NCBI RefSeq assembly: GCF_947648125.1
Contig: NZ_CANSMR010000001.1
Location: 310,001 to 374,000 of the forward strand
DNA: 64,000 bases
Source of the DNA: an uncultured Bradyrhizobium sp.
Lineage (GTDB): Bacteria; Pseudomonadota; Alphaproteobacteria; Rhizobiales; Xanthobacteraceae
Reading direction: 5' to 3'
The position numbers and the translations under genes are program-made. Below are positions 53,684 through 63,918 of the stretch, one piece after another (the first letter of the stretch is position 1; each line of letters starts with the position of its first letter). The notes beneath the pieces are model-generated. The model was not told where the DNA came from and did not search any database. It saw only the letters and a list, made by a program, of their open reading frames with translations.

Positions 53684-55908
53684 CGCATGCTGTCTCTCGA
53701 CGGAGCGTATTGGCGGGTGCCGGCGCGCTCATTGTCGCCTTACGATTCTCCGGAGCGCGCGCGCAGACCGAAACCGGCACCGGTGGAGGTCCCTCGAAGC
53801 ATGGTCTTTCCGGAAGCCTCGACGACACACCAAACATCGATGCATGGATTCGGATCGATGCATCGGGCGCGGTTACGATCCTCACGGGAAAGGCTGAACT
53901 TGGCCAGGGTCTCAAGACGGCGCTGCTCCAGGTCGCGGCCGAGGAGCTCAAGGTGCCGTTCGATCGGCTGTCGCTCGTCACGGCAGATACCGCACGGACG
54001 CCGAATGAAGGCTATACGGCCGCAAGCCATTCGACGCAGGACTCCGGCACCGCAATTCGGCACGCCGCGGCGCAGGCGCGCGAGATCCTTCGTGGCGAGG
54101 CCGCTCGCAGGCTTGGCGTGCCCGCAACCACGCTCCAGGTCCGCAACGGCGCAGTATTCGGCCCGCACGGCGCGCGCCTCGCCTATGGCGAGCTGGTTCG
54201 CGATCAACTGCTGTCTGTGGAAGCGAGCACAACGTCGCGCCTGACCTCGCCGGAGGACTTCACGGTGATGAACCAGCCGGTTTCGCGGATCGATATCCCG
54301 GCCAAGGTGACAGGCGGTAGCGCTTATGTTCAGGATCTGCGTCCCGAGGGGATGCTGCATGGTCGTGTCGTCCGTCCACCGAGTTACGGGGCCACCTTGC
54401 GCGATCTCGATATCGCGCCTGTCGAGCGGATGAACGGGATCGCCAAGGTCGTGCGCGACGGCAATTTCCTCGGCGTGATCGCAGACCGGGAGTGGGCCGC
54501 CGTTCAGGGAATGCGAACGCTCGCGGCGACCACGACCTGGATCGAACAGCAAGCTCTGCCTGATAGCGCGGACCTGCCGGGTGCCCTGATCAATCTGCCT
54601 TCGCGCGATACGACGATTCACGACGAGGGACGTCCGGGCAAGCCGGGAATCGCGGTCGTAGCGAGCTTCAGCCGGCCCTATCTCACCCACGGCTCGATCG
54701 GACCATCCTGTGCGATTGCGCAATTCCAGGACGGAGCGCTCACGGTTTGGACGCATACCCAGGGCGTCTTCTTCCTTCGCGATGCGATTGCCGGCATGCT
54801 GCGCATGCCCACCGAAAACGTTCGCTGCATCCATGCGGAAGGCGCCGGTTGCTACGGCCACAATGGAGCCGACGATGCCGCGGCCGATGCTGCGATGCTT
54901 GCCGTCGCGATGCCCGGGCGGCCGATCAGGGTCCAGCTGATGCGTGAACAGGAGCACGCCTGGGATCCGTTCGGACCTGGCATGGTGGTCAGGCTCCGCG
55001 CCGCGGTCGGACCGGACGGGATGATTGCGGATTGGCACCATGAGGTCTGGAGCCAGTCGCATATGATGCGGCCCGGACTTCCGGGAACGCTGACGGCCGC
55101 CCGGCTGAAGTCCGACGCTTCGCCACCCGCGCCGCCGGTTGCGCTGGCGCAGCCCGAGGGCGGCGGCGACCGCAACGCGATTCCGCTCTATGCGATTTCG
55201 AACTGCAAGGTGATCAGTCATTTCCTGCCTGACATGCCCTTGCGCGGCTCCTCCATGCGCTCGCTGGGCGGTTACCTCAACGTGCTTTCGATCGAGAGCA
55301 TGTTTGACGAACTGGCGGCGCGCTCGGGGCAGGATCCCGTCACGTTTCGGCTTCGCCACAACGTCGATCCCCGCGCGCGTGACGTCATCGAAACGGTGGC
55401 AACGCGCTTCGGCTGGGCACCGCGGGTCAAGCGTTCCGACAGCACCGGTTTCGGCTTTGGCTTTGCACGCTACAAGAACCTCGAGGCCTGGTGCGCGGTG
55501 GCCGTCGAGATCGAGGTCGTACGCCTCACCGGGGCTGTTCGCGTCCGCCGCGTCGTGGCGGCCGTGGATACGGGGCAGGTTGTGAACCCGGACGGCGTGC
55601 GCAACCAGATCGAGGGCGGCATTCTGCAATCGATGAGCTGGACGCTGTTCGAGCGGGTCACGTTCGATCGCACCCGCGTGACCTCGGTGGATTGGTCCGC
55701 CTATCCGATCATGCGGTTCGACAGCGTTCCGGGCGCGGTCGACGTTCACCTGATCGACCGGCCCGGCGATGGCTTCTATGGCGTCGCCGAGGCTGCGCAA
55801 GGGCCGACCGGAGCTGCGATCGCGAACGCGATCAGGGATGCGACCGGCGTACGGATGCACGACCTTCCGTTCAGTCCCGCCCGCATCAGGAAGGCGATCG
55901 GCGCGTAG
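53680..55908 (+). CDS. Molybdenum hydroxylase large subunit (isoquinoline/nicotinate type)
   Basis: 742 residues from ATG 53680, overlapping the small-subunit stop. A twin-arginine signal is present (SRRSVLAGAGALIVAL). The molybdopterin-binding domains follow: GKAELGQGLKTALLQ, TQGVFFLRDAIAGMLRM, GCYGHNGADDAAADA and RGSSMRSLGGYLNVLSIES. The likely catalytic Glu is in FYGVAEAAQGPTGAAIANAI. The enzyme hydroxylates an N-heteroaromatic ring with water. Tat export with a cytochrome c partner points to periplasmic action. The pyranopterin dinucleotide and substrate are not predictable. Confidence 0.9.
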   Translation: MTHAVSRRSVLAGAGALIVALRFSGARAQTETGTGGGPSKHGLSGSLDDTPNIDAWIRIDASGAVTILTGKAELGQGLKTALLQVAAEELKVPFDRLSLVTADTARTPNEGYTAASHSTQDSGTAIRHAAAQAREILRGEAARRLGVPATTLQVRNGAVFGPHGARLAYGELVRDQLLSVEASTTSRLTSPEDFTVMNQPVSRIDIPAKVTGGSAYVQDLRPEGMLHGRVVRPPSYGATLRDLDIAPVERMNGIAKVVRDGNFLGVIADREWAAVQGMRTLAATTTWIEQQALPDSADLPGALINLPSRDTTIHDEGRPGKPGIAVVASFSRPYLTHGSIGPSCAIAQFQDGALTVWTHTQGVFFLRDAIAGMLRMPTENVRCIHAEGAGCYGHNGADDAAADAAMLAVAMPGRPIRVQLMREQEHAWDPFGPGMVVRLRAAVGPDGMIADWHHEVWSQSHMMRPGLPGTLTAARLKSDASPPAPPVALAQPEGGGDRNAIPLYAISNCKVISHFLPDMPLRGSSMRSLGGYLNVLSIESMFDELAARSGQDPVTFRLRHNVDPRARDVIETVATRFGWAPRVKRSDSTGFGFGFARYKNLEAWCAVAVEIEVVRLTGAVRVRRVVAAVDTGQVVNPDGVRNQIEGGILQSMSWTLFERVTFDRTRVTSVDWSAYPIMRFDSVPGAVDVHLIDRPGDGFYGVAEAAQGPTGAAIANAIRDATGVRMHDLPFSPARIRKAIGA

Positions 55909-55924
55909 TTCGAGGAATCTGGAT

Positions 55925-56668
55925 CTAGGCCATCGCTTTCGCCGGGAGGACGAAGCGAACGCCGCCGAGGAACGTCGTTACCTTTGCATCGATGATCGAA
56001 TTGACGTCGGTTTCCAGCGGCATCGAGTAGATGAACTTGCGAACTCCGAGATAGAAGATCGCGGCGTGCAGGCCCCACACCATCTCGACTTCGAGATCGG
56101 TGGTCGGCAGCTCGTCGGTCGAGGGGCGTCCATACTCGAACCTGATCTCCTCTATCACCTTTTCGAACGCCCGTTCGCGCAGCATCTTGAGATAGCGGGC
56201 GTTCAGTCCGAGGTCCTTGAGGCCTGCGAACATGAACAGACGGATCCATTCGTAAGTGAGAATGACCTCGGCGTATTCGCGATAGAACTGGATCAGCCTG
56301 GCCTTCAGGGGAACCGAGCGATCGGTGATGATCTTCTCCCAGGACGGTTTCCAGCGCCCGATGAAAACCTCCTGGTAGACCCGCTCGATCAGGGCCTCCT
56401 TGCTTGGAAAATAGCGATAGAGCAGGGGCTGGGTGATGCGAAGCCGCTTTGCCAGTTCGCGGGTCTGCCCTTCGAACCCGTGCTCGGCGAAAAACGACAC
56501 GGCTTCTCGCGCGATAATGGCCTCCCGCTCGGACGGGTCCAGTCTCTGCTGCTCTCGGATCGGCGTCGGAAGACGCGCTCGTCTGGCCTGCTTCACGCCT
56601 GATTCGTCGGTTTGAGGACACTTTCGTGCCTTCATACACCGATTTGTCGCCGGGGCGGACCGCAGCAA
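55925..56668 (-). CDS. TetR-family regulator
   Basis: 247 residues from ATG 56668 (56635 is an alternative). A Lys/Arg-rich leader of about 45 residues precedes the HTH: AVSFFAEHGFEGQTRELAKR, LRITQPLLYRYFPSKEALIE. The ligand-binding part is helical (FYREYAEVILTYEWIRLFMF). Two ATCAATTGAT sites lie in its promoter region and one more at 51504, so it probably represses itself, the divergent monooxygenase/symporter operon and the MFS and cytochrome operons until an inducer binds. Confidence 0.87.
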   Translation of the reverse strand: MLRSAPATNRCMKARKCPQTDESGVKQARRARLPTPIREQQRLDPSEREAIIAREAVSFFAEHGFEGQTRELAKRLRITQPLLYRYFPSKEALIERVYQEVFIGRWKPSWEKIITDRSVPLKARLIQFYREYAEVILTYEWIRLFMFAGLKDLGLNARYLKMLRERAFEKVIEEIRFEYGRPSTDELPTTDLEVEMVWGLHAAIFYLGVRKFIYSMPLETDVNSIIDAKVTTFLGGVRFVLPAKAMA

Positions 56669-56685
56669 GCGGCCATCACTTTTTG

Positions 56686-56701
56686 TTTATCAATTGATAA
56701 A
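56686..56701. promoter_or_regulatory. TetR operator palindrome A
   Basis: TTTATCAATTGATAAA, a perfect 16-bp palindrome 18 bp upstream of the tetR start, sharing the core and the downstream AAATAGC context with the site at 51504. Confidence 0.75.
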
Positions 56702-56737
56702 TAGCTATTGACTCGCGCTGGGCGTCGCGCCAGTTAT

Positions 56738-56751
56738 TGATCAATTGATAA
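56738..56751. promoter_or_regulatory. TetR operator palindrome B
   Basis: TGATCAATTGATAA, with the same ATCAATTGAT core, 51 bp from site A and about 48 bp upstream of the monooxygenase 3 start, a likely promoter-blocking position. Confidence 0.65.
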
Positions 56752-56798
56752 ATAAGCAGCGAAACGCTGCATAGTCGATCACCGAAAGGAGGATGCTC

Positions 56799-58049
56799 AT
56801 GAGCGACGACCGCTGGAAGCGTGGAGTGCCGCCGAAGGTACTTGTGATCGGCGGATCGATGGCCGGGCTATTCGCCGCGTTGCTGTTGCGGCGGGAAGGC
56901 TGGGACGTCGACGTCTACGAGCGTATCGGCGCCGAACTCGCGGGCCGTGGCGCGGGCATCGTCACGCATTCGGAGTTGTTCGACGTCCTGGCCCGGGCGG
57001 GCATCGATACTGCGGCCGCGGCGGTCGGGGTCGTCGTTCCGGGACGGCGCGTGCTGGACCGAAGCGGCCGGATCGCAGGCGAGCTCGCGTTGCGGCAGGT
57101 GCTCACATCCTGGGGGCACCTCTACGGGCTACTGAAGGCGGCGCTTCCGGCGCAACACTACCATCACGGCAAGAACCTCGAGGGTGTCACGGAATTCGGC
57201 GACCGGGTGGTGGCGCGCTTTTCCGACGGCACCGAAGCGTCGGGAGATCTGCTGGTCGGCGCCGACGGCATATTCTCGAGCGTCAGGGCGCAACTCGCGA
57301 CAGAGGTCCAGCCCAAATACGCCGGTTACGTCGCCTGGCGGGGCCTCGTCGACGAGCGGGACCTGTCGGCTCGGACGCGGGCGGAATTGTGCGACTGGTT
57401 CGCCTTCAGCCTGCCTCCCGGGGAGCAGATGCTCGGCTATCCCGTCGCCGGGACCAACGAAGAGATGGATGTCGGCGAGCGCCGATTCAATTTCGTGTGG
57501 TATCGCCCGGCCGATGCCGACCATGGACTGGCGGATCTCTTGACGGATATCGACGGTGTCAGGCAGCCCTTGTCGATTCCGCCGACCAGAATTCGATCCG
57601 ATGTGATTACCGCGATGCGTCGGGACGCGGAGCGGCTGCTGGCGCCGCAATTCGCCGAGGTCGTTCACCTCACATCTCAGCCGTTCATCCAAGCCATCCT
57701 TGATCTCGAAACGCCGCGCATGGCGCTCGGATCCCGCACCGTCATCCTCGGCGATGCTGCGTTCGTAGCGAGGCCGCATGTCGGCATGGGCGTGACGAAG
57801 GCCGCGGCGGATGCGGCGGCTCTGGTCGATGCGTTGCGAGGCCATCCGGCCGATCTGCCGATGGCGCTCGCGAAATTCGAGGCGGCCCGACTTCCGTTCG
57901 GCGCCGCGGTCGTGCGGCGCGCCCGCCACCTCGGCGCATACATGCAGGCGCAAATCGCCACGGCCGAAGAACGGGCGATGGCAGAGCAGCATCGCAGCCC
58001 CGAGGCGGTGATGGCGGAGACTGCGGTGGCAAACGGCATTGCCGCCTAG
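56799..58049 (+). CDS. FAD-dependent aromatic monooxygenase (3)
   Basis: 416 residues. ATG 56799 is preferred to 56793 because AAAGGAGG ends at 56792. Motifs: [35 protein letters not shown] (pyridine-hydroxylase-like), [14 protein letters not shown] and [20 protein letters not shown]. The third paralogue of this flavin hydroxylase type within 9 kb. It heads an operon with a symporter pair and a cupin, under two TetR operators. Confidence 0.87.
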   Translation: MSDDRWKRGVPPKVLVIGGSMAGLFAALLLRREGWDVDVYERIGAELAGRGAGIVTHSELFDVLARAGIDTAAAAVGVVVPGRRVLDRSGRIAGELALRQVLTSWGHLYGLLKAALPAQHYHHGKNLEGVTEFGDRVVARFSDGTEASGDLLVGADGIFSSVRAQLATEVQPKYAGYVAWRGLVDERDLSARTRAELCDWFAFSLPPGEQMLGYPVAGTNEEMDVGERRFNFVWYRPADADHGLADLLTDIDGVRQPLSIPPTRIRSDVITAMRRDAERLLAPQFAEVVHLTSQPFIQAILDLETPRMALGSRTVILGDAAFVARPHVGMGVTKAAADAAALVDALRGHPADLPMALAKFEAARLPFGAAVVRRARHLGAYMQAQIATAEERAMAEQHRSPEAVMAETAVANGIAA

Positions 58050-58079
58050 GCGAATTCAATGGAGGGAGGACAATCACCA

Positions 58080-58379
58080 ATGGACCTGCAAACCATCCAA
58101 CAGCATCCGACGTTCAGACAGCTTGCGAGCGAGCGCACACGCCTCGGCGTTGGGATGTCGATCGTCATGGCTGCCTCCTACTTCGCGTACATCCTGACCA
58201 TCGCATTCTGGCCGCGGCTGCTCGGGTATCCGCTGTGGAGCGGCACGGTGATCACCTGGGGCGTGTTGATCGGCGTCGGCCTCATCGCGCTCGGCTTCCT
58301 GCTGACAGCGGTCTACGTGCGGCGCGCCAATTCCCGTTTCGACAGCCTCAGTCAGCTTCTCCTGGAGGATCTCCGATGA
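58080..58379 (+). CDS. DUF485 membrane protein, symporter partner
   Basis: 99 residues from ATG 58080 with GGAGGGAGGA upstream. The family signature [15 protein letters not shown] precedes two membrane helices ([35 protein letters not shown]). DUF485 proteins accompany ActP-type solute:sodium symporters; here the stop overlaps the symporter start by 4 bp. Confidence 0.9.
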   Translation: MDLQTIQQHPTFRQLASERTRLGVGMSIVMAASYFAYILTIAFWPRLLGYPLWSGTVITWGVLIGVGLIALGFLLTAVYVRRANSRFDSLSQLLLEDLR

Positions 58380-60034
58380 CGTCACGTTCGGTTTGCGGTG
58401 CCCTGTTTGCACCCGCGCTCATCCTGCTGTCCGGGCCCGCAGCGGCCGACGCGCTGACCGCAGCGACAGGCACGCGGCAACCGTTGAACGCGACGGCGAT
58501 CGCGATGTTTCTCGGCTTCGTCGCGATCAGTCTCGGCATCACATGGTGGGCTGCGCGACGTGGCACGAGCACGGCCAGGGATTTCTATGCCGCCGGCGGC
58601 GGTCTCAAGGGTGTCCAGAACGGACTCGCGATCGCCGGCGACTACACGTCGGCCGCGACGTTCCTGGGCGTCACGGCGCTCGTCTATACCTCAGGCTACG
58701 ACGGCATGATCTATGCGATCGGCTTCCTGGTCGGCTTCCCGATGATCCTGTTCCTGATTGCCGAGCCGTTGCGCAATCTCGGCCGTTATACGTTTGCCGA
58801 CGTGGCGGCATATCGGCTGTCCGAGGTGCCGGTGAGGGCGGTCGCGGGCGTCAACACGCTCGTGATCGTGGTCTTCTATCTGATCGCCCAGCTGGTGGGG
58901 GCCGGCAAGCTGATCCAGCTGTTGTTCGGGCTTCCCTACATCTACGCGGTCGGCATCGTCGGCGTGCTGATGATGATCTACGTGACGGTCGGCGGCATGC
59001 TCGCGACGACCTGGGTGCAGATCATCAAGGCCATCCTGCTGATGTCGGGCTCGGTCCTGATGTCGATCCTGATCCTTGGGCACTTCGGCTTCAGCCTCGA
59101 GGCCCTGTTCCGCGCAGCCGTGACATTGCATCCGAAGGCCGACGCCATCATGGCGCCCGGCGGGCTCGTCAAGGATCCGGTATCGGCGATCTCCCTCGGG
59201 CTCGCCCTGATCTTCGGCACGGCCGGGTTGCCGCACATCCTGATGCGCTTTTTCACCGTGAGCGACGCCCGCCAGGCGCGCACATCGGTGCTGGTCGCGA
59301 CCGGCTTCATCTCCATCTTCTACAGCCTGTTGTTCGTGCTCGGCTTTGGCGCCATTGCGATCGTTTCGTCCAACCCGCAGTTTCGGGATGCGTCCGGCGG
59401 GCTGGTTGGCGGCGTCAACATGGTGGCCCTGCATCTGGCTGATGCCGTCGGCGGATCGCTGCTGCTCGGGTTCATCTCGGCGGTGGCGTTCGCGACGATC
59501 CTCGCTGTCGTATCGGGGCTGACGCTTGCGGGAGCTTCGGCGGCGAGCCACGATCTCTATGCCCGCGTGATCCGCAGGGGCCGCGCCAGCGAGCATGAGG
59601 AAGTGCTCGTCTCGAAGGCTGCCGCGGTGGCGATCAGCCTGATTGCGATGGGTCTGGGTGTCTTGTTCGAAAACCAGAACATCGCATTCATGGTCGGACT
59701 GGTCTTTGCGATCGCAGCGAGTGCGAACTTCCCGGTGATCCTTCTGTCGATCGTCTGGCCTGACCTGACGACACGGGGCGCCGTGAGCGGATCGCTCGCC
59801 GGGTTGCTGGCTTCGGTCGGACTGGTCGCCCTTAGCCCAGGCGTATGGAGCGCGGCGTTGAAGCTCGGGCCTGCACCTTTCCCTTACGACAATCCGGCCC
59901 TGGTCTCGGTTCCGCTCGCCTTCGCCGTATCGTGGGCGGTGTCGGTGCTGGACCGCAGTGCGGCGGCGGCTTCCGTCCGCGCCTCGTTCGGCGCGCAGCA
60001 CGTCCGTGCCCAGACCGGGCTCGGCGTCGAGTAA
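58376..60034 (+). CDS. ActP-like solute:sodium symporter
   Basis: 552 residues from ATG 58376, coupled to the DUF485 gene. A signal-like N-terminus ([18 protein letters not shown]) is followed by about 13 helices. SSS family blocks: [40 protein letters not shown] and [20 protein letters not shown]. The subfamily carries acetate, pyruvate and other monocarboxylates; in this cluster it probably imports the aromatic carboxylate substrate or a breakdown acid. Confidence 0.9.
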   Translation: MTSRSVCGALFAPALILLSGPAAADALTAATGTRQPLNATAIAMFLGFVAISLGITWWAARRGTSTARDFYAAGGGLKGVQNGLAIAGDYTSAATFLGVTALVYTSGYDGMIYAIGFLVGFPMILFLIAEPLRNLGRYTFADVAAYRLSEVPVRAVAGVNTLVIVVFYLIAQLVGAGKLIQLLFGLPYIYAVGIVGVLMMIYVTVGGMLATTWVQIIKAILLMSGSVLMSILILGHFGFSLEALFRAAVTLHPKADAIMAPGGLVKDPVSAISLGLALIFGTAGLPHILMRFFTVSDARQARTSVLVATGFISIFYSLLFVLGFGAIAIVSSNPQFRDASGGLVGGVNMVALHLADAVGGSLLLGFISAVAFATILAVVSGLTLAGASAASHDLYARVIRRGRASEHEEVLVSKAAAVAISLIAMGLGVLFENQNIAFMVGLVFAIAASANFPVILLSIVWPDLTTRGAVSGSLAGLLASVGLVALSPGVWSAALKLGPAPFPYDNPALVSVPLAFAVSWAVSVLDRSAAAASVRASFGAQHVRAQTGLGVE

Positions 60035-60070
60035 CGCAGCGTGGATCACTCATCTCAGGGAGGCACAACA

Positions 60071-60478
60071 ATGAGCGTCGATGTGATGGAGAAGAGGCGA
60101 GCCGCCTGGCCCGACGACATTCGCAAGGAGTTCGATACCAATCAGCTCAACGGGCGAGTCGGGACGCGGCTGTTGTCCGAGACCGAGCGCGTGCGGATCT
60201 GGGAAATCCGGCTTGCCCCAGGTGAGCGCATCGGATTCCATCGTCACGTGCTGGATTACTTCTGGACCGCCGTAACGCCGGGCCGGGCCCAATCGCATGC
60301 CGAGGACGGGACGATCGTCGAAGCGGTCTACTCGGCCGGCGAGACGCGTCACTTCGCCTATGGCAGGGGTGAATACAAGATCCACGACCTCGAAAATGTC
60401 GGCGATACCGACCTGTGGTTCACCACGGTTGAGTTCCTCGACAGCAGCGCCAACGCGCCATTGAAACTTAGCTTGTGA
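60071..60478 (+). CDS. Cupin-domain protein
   Basis: 135 residues from ATG 60071 with GGGAGG upstream. The single cupin barrel shows motif 1 as PGERIGFHRHVLDYFWTAV (two His) and motif 2 as GETRHFAYGRGEYKIHDLEN. It could bind a metal. Such small cupins in aromatic pathways act as accessory or decarboxylase/isomerase-like proteins; no reaction can be assigned. Last gene of the operon. Confidence 0.8.
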   Translation: MSVDVMEKRRAAWPDDIRKEFDTNQLNGRVGTRLLSETERVRIWEIRLAPGERIGFHRHVLDYFWTAVTPGRAQSHAEDGTIVEAVYSAGETRHFAYGRGEYKIHDLENVGDTDLWFTTVEFLDSSANAPLKLSL

Positions 60479-60565
60479 GCGTCATGCCGACGACGTTTTA
60501 CGAATCCAGCGGGCGATAAGATAAATCGCTTTAGATCGGGCGTCTCGAAATTCAGGAGCATCCCG

Positions 60566-60733
60566 ATGACAAAAGTTCTCGTTCTCTATTACTCGTCCTA
60601 CGGCCATATCGAAAAAATGGCCGAAGCTGTCGCGGAAGGCGCGCGCGGCGCCGGAGCCCAGGCCGACATCAAGCGCGTGCCGGAGAGGAGCAGCTCTCGA
60701 ATATCTGACCTCTGTACCGCTAGTCAGCCCTGA
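60566..60733 (+). pseudogene. wrbA: wrbA 5' fragment (NAD(P)H:quinone oxidoreductase)
   Basis: ATG 60566, with CAGGAG upstream, encodes [20 protein letters not shown] and [15 protein letters not shown], the flavodoxin-like FMN-binding start of WrbA. The similarity ends after 40 residues, and unrelated sequence leads to TGA 60733. WrbA normally has about 200 residues. The cut marks a rearrangement junction immediately upstream of the Rieske fusion gene. Confidence 0.75.
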
Positions 60734-61059
60734 CAGGCACAGCGCGTGCTGACTGTCAGCGCGGCCGCGTTTGGCGTGCTTTCGTTGGCAACCAATTCTG
60801 GATCAGCAGGTGCGGGTTACGGGGCGGAGCCGGGGAGTTCAGCATCCGCTTCGCATGCATGTCTATATAGTCAGTATAGCACCTTATATGCATTCCGCGT
60901 GCTGGCAGCTCGCAAGGTCAAATGATTGGATGATTTTCGGATTATCGTCGCATATATTAGCCGTTTTGGCATGCTTTGCTTGGAGAATCGGGTTTGCCTT
61001 GCATTGCTCATAAAGAGATGTATACTGATTAAAATTCAGGGCGGTTTCCGAGGTGTGGG
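60734..61059. other. AT-richer control region of the Rieske fusion gene
   Basis: No supported gene. Base composition is noticeably more AT than in its surroundings (near 60850-61030), with candidate promoter patches such as TATACTGATTAAAATT at 61021. An imperfect dyad TATATAGTCAGTATA lies near 60862. The composition, plus the wrbA cut, suggests newly arrived DNA. Confidence 0.4.
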
Positions 61060-63912
61060 ATGGCGTGGCGAAAAGTAATTGCCGTGGATGGGCTGAAGCC
61101 CAACGGCGTGACGAGTGTCGAGATCGACGGCAGGCCCGTGGCGCTCTATCTCCTTGATGGTGAGGTCTTCGCCACGCATGGCATATGCACGCACGCGCTC
61201 GCCTTTCTTGCCGATGGATTCGTCGACGGCGGCACGATCGAGTGTCCGCTGCACCAGGGCATCTTCGATATCAGATCGGGGAAGGCGCTCTGCTCGCCGG
61301 TCACGCAGGACCTCGAGACCTACGCGGTCAAGGTCAGGGATGGCGAGGTATTTATCGATCTCGATGGAGACAAGAAGGCTGCGCCGAAGGATCAGGAGGA
61401 GGTCTGCACCAGGAGGGGGGCGCCTTCCCGCGGGGCGGTCGTCGTCGTGGGGGCCGGTCAGGCGGCTGCAGTGGCGATTCGCAGCATGCGGGCCGGCGGC
61501 TTCACCGGCACGATAGATCTCGTCGGTAGGGAGGAGCACCTCCCGTACGAGCGTCCACCGCTTTCAAAGGATATTCTCCTTGGAAAAGCGGCGATCGAAT
61601 CCTGTCGGCGTCTGGCTGAAGCCGATGCGGCTTCCCTCGACGTCAAGACCCACCTCGGGTGCTCGGTTGCCCGGATCGATCCAGACGCCAGGACCGCATT
61701 CCTGAGCAACGGGACTGAGCTTCAATATGATGCGCTTCTGCTGGCGACCGGTGGAGTTCCGCGGCGACTTTCAATCGCCGGTGCCGATCTGCCAGGTGTG
61801 CACTATCTGCGCACGATCGAGGATGCCAACTCCATCAGGCAATCGCTCGCAGGCGCGAAGCGTCTCGTCATCGTCGGCGGCGGTTTCATTGGTCTTGAAC
61901 TTGCTTCGGTCGCTGCGACGCTCGAGGTCGCGACTGTCCTCCTCGAGCGCGAAACCGAACTGATGGCCCGCGTGCTGCCTCCATCATTGGGGCGGAGTTT
62001 TCGCTCTCTTGCCGAGCGCCACGGCGTTACCGTTTTGCGGGGCGTACAGGTCCAGGATATCCGCCGCGACGGTGAGGGTCTGGTGGTCAATACCTCCGCC
62101 GGCGCTTTCGCTGCAGATACCATCTGCGTCGGTGTCGGCTTGGCCCCCGAGACGGAACTGGCAGCCGCGGCCGGCTGCGAGGTGGATGGGGGGATCGTTG
62201 TCGACGCAGAGCAAAGGACCAGCATCGCGGGAATCTGGGCAGCGGGCGACTGCGCACTGCATTGCCGTCCGGTCAGGGGGCGCTCCCACCGCTTTGAGAG
62301 TTGGCATAATGCGGAGCAGCAAGGTGCAGCCGCAGGGCAGTCGATTGCCGGGGCGGCGCCGAGCACGGATGCGCAGGCTCCCTGGTTCTGGACCGACCAG
62401 TTCGGCCTGAACATTCAGATAGTCGGGGTCTCGTCACCGGGCGACAAGGTCGCGCTCACGGGCCGCGATGGCGAACCTGGTGCCGTCTATCGCACGATTG
62501 ATCCGGACACCGGACGGCTTACCAGCGTGGTCGCGTTTTCTGATCCCGCCGCGATACGGCAGGCGCGCAAGCAGCTCGAAAACCCTGACATGTTCGATAT
62601 CGCCAAGGTTTCCGCTGCTCTGCTCACGAGTGACGGCAAAAAGGAGAATACCCAGGTGGTGAACGAGAGGTCGGTGACGACGACGTCGAAGCAATACGTC
62701 TGGCCATCCGAGGGGCTCACCAGGGTGCCTGATTGGGTCTACACGGACAGCGACATCTACCGACGCGAAGTCGAAAAGATCTTTCACGGGCGAACATGGA
62801 ATTACGTCGCGCTGGAGAGCGAGACTCCCGAAATTGGCGATTTCATCCGGTCGAATGTAGGACCGACGCCCGTCGTCGTATCGCGCGCCGAGGACGGTTC
62901 GATCAACGTCTTCGAGAACCGCTGTGCTCATCGCGCGGCCGAGTTCTGTCGCGAGCTGAGCGGCAACGCCAAGGAATTCGTCTGTCCCTATCATCAGTGG
63001 TCCTACGACCTAAAGGGCAATCTGGCGGGGGTGCCGTTCCGCCGGGGGGTCGACGGCAAGGGCGGAATGCCGCGCGATTTCAAGAATGCAGACCACGGGC
63101 TTAGGCAGCTGAAAGTCACGACCCATCGTGGCGTGGTGTTCGCGTCGTACTGCGACGACATGGAGCCGTTGGCCGAATATCTCGGACCGGAGATTCTCCG
63201 CGAGTTCGAGGCGACTTTCGACGGGCGGAAGCCCAAGGTGCTCGGTCACTATCGCCACAGTCTTCCGGGAAACTGGAAGCTCTATCACGAGAACCTCAAG
63301 GACCCGTATCACGCAACGCTGCTGCACACGTTTCTGGTGACGTTCGGCCTGCTGGTGGCCGGCAACAAGTCGTCGATGATCGCCGACCCCTCGGGGCGGC
63401 ATGGCGTGATGGCATCGGCAAAGTCGGACGTCAGCAAGCTCGACAACAACACCAAGAAGGAGATGCGCGCCTACAAGGAAGGCATGCAGCTCGAGGAGCC
63501 GCGCTTCATGGATTTCGTCAATGAGTTCGACAGTCCCTGGTCGGTGACCATGACGACGATCTGGCCCAATCTCATCGTGCAACGGGAGATGAACACCCTG
63601 GGCGTTCGGCAGATCGTCCCGACGGGACCGAACGAGTTCATCATGAAGTGGACCATGTTCGGCTTCGAGGGTGACGATGAGGAAATGACCCGTCATCGGT
63701 TGCGGCAAGGCAACCTGATGGGGCCGGCAGGCTTCCTTGGCCTCGAAGACAACGAAGCCATCAAGTTCGTGCAGGACGGCATGCTTGCGGTCCCCGACGG
63801 CCAACATGTGGTCGAACTGGACCCCGGGGTCATCGGTACCGCGGACACCTTGATCTCTGAGGCGTCGATACGCGCGATGTATCAGCATTGGCGCAGCGCG
63901 ATGGAACTCTAA
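61060..63912 (+). CDS. Single-chain Rieske oxygenase: ferredoxin + reductase + alpha subunit
   Basis: 950 residues in three modules. Residues 1-105 are a Rieske ferredoxin (CTH at C43/H45, CPLH at C62/H65). Residues 125-510 are a glutathione-reductase-type ferredoxin reductase: VVVVGAGQAA for FAD, RLVIVGGGFIGLE for NAD(P)H, and GIWAAGDCA. A linker of about 45 residues follows. Residues 555-950 are an oxygenase alpha subunit: CAHR (C622/H624), CPYHQW (C642/H645), bridging D748, iron ligands H751 and H756 (DPYHATLLH) and D897. All cofactor ligands look intact. The three parts are normally separate proteins. The product should oxidise an aromatic substrate, using electrons passed internally. A partial beta-subunit gene follows 6 bp later. 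Confidence 0.93.
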   Translation: MAWRKVIAVDGLKPNGVTSVEIDGRPVALYLLDGEVFATHGICTHALAFLADGFVDGGTIECPLHQGIFDIRSGKALCSPVTQDLETYAVKVRDGEVFIDLDGDKKAAPKDQEEVCTRRGAPSRGAVVVVGAGQAAAVAIRSMRAGGFTGTIDLVGREEHLPYERPPLSKDILLGKAAIESCRRLAEADAASLDVKTHLGCSVARIDPDARTAFLSNGTELQYDALLLATGGVPRRLSIAGADLPGVHYLRTIEDANSIRQSLAGAKRLVIVGGGFIGLELASVAATLEVATVLLERETELMARVLPPSLGRSFRSLAERHGVTVLRGVQVQDIRRDGEGLVVNTSAGAFAADTICVGVGLAPETELAAAAGCEVDGGIVVDAEQRTSIAGIWAAGDCALHCRPVRGRSHRFESWHNAEQQGAAAGQSIAGAAPSTDAQAPWFWTDQFGLNIQIVGVSSPGDKVALTGRDGEPGAVYRTIDPDTGRLTSVVAFSDPAAIRQARKQLENPDMFDIAKVSAALLTSDGKKENTQVVNERSVTTTSKQYVWPSEGLTRVPDWVYTDSDIYRREVEKIFHGRTWNYVALESETPEIGDFIRSNVGPTPVVVSRAEDGSINVFENRCAHRAAEFCRELSGNAKEFVCPYHQWSYDLKGNLAGVPFRRGVDGKGGMPRDFKNADHGLRQLKVTTHRGVVFASYCDDMEPLAEYLGPEILREFEATFDGRKPKVLGHYRHSLPGNWKLYHENLKDPYHATLLHTFLVTFGLLVAGNKSSMIADPSGRHGVMASAKSDVSKLDNNTKKEMRAYKEGMQLEEPRFMDFVNEFDSPWSVTMTTIWPNLIVQREMNTLGVRQIVPTGPNEFIMKWTMFGFEGDDEEMTRHRLRQGNLMGPAGFLGLEDNEAIKFVQDGMLAVPDGQHVVELDPGVIGTADTLISEASIRAMYQHWRSAMEL

Positions 63913-63918
63913 CGAGAG

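Noticed and set aside
53740..55860. A 706-codon open frame on the minus strand
   Set aside because: It is fully antisense to the molybdenum hydroxylase large subunit, has no recognisable motif and is Arg/His-rich, as expected of a shadow in GC-rich DNA.
58691..60049. A 452-codon minus-strand frame
   Set aside because: Antisense to the SSS symporter; its His/Arg/Gln-rich translation has no family features.
60771..61013. An 80-codon plus-strand frame upstream of the Rieske fusion
   Set aside because: Starts without a ribosome site, runs through AT-rich control DNA and has no recognisable features.
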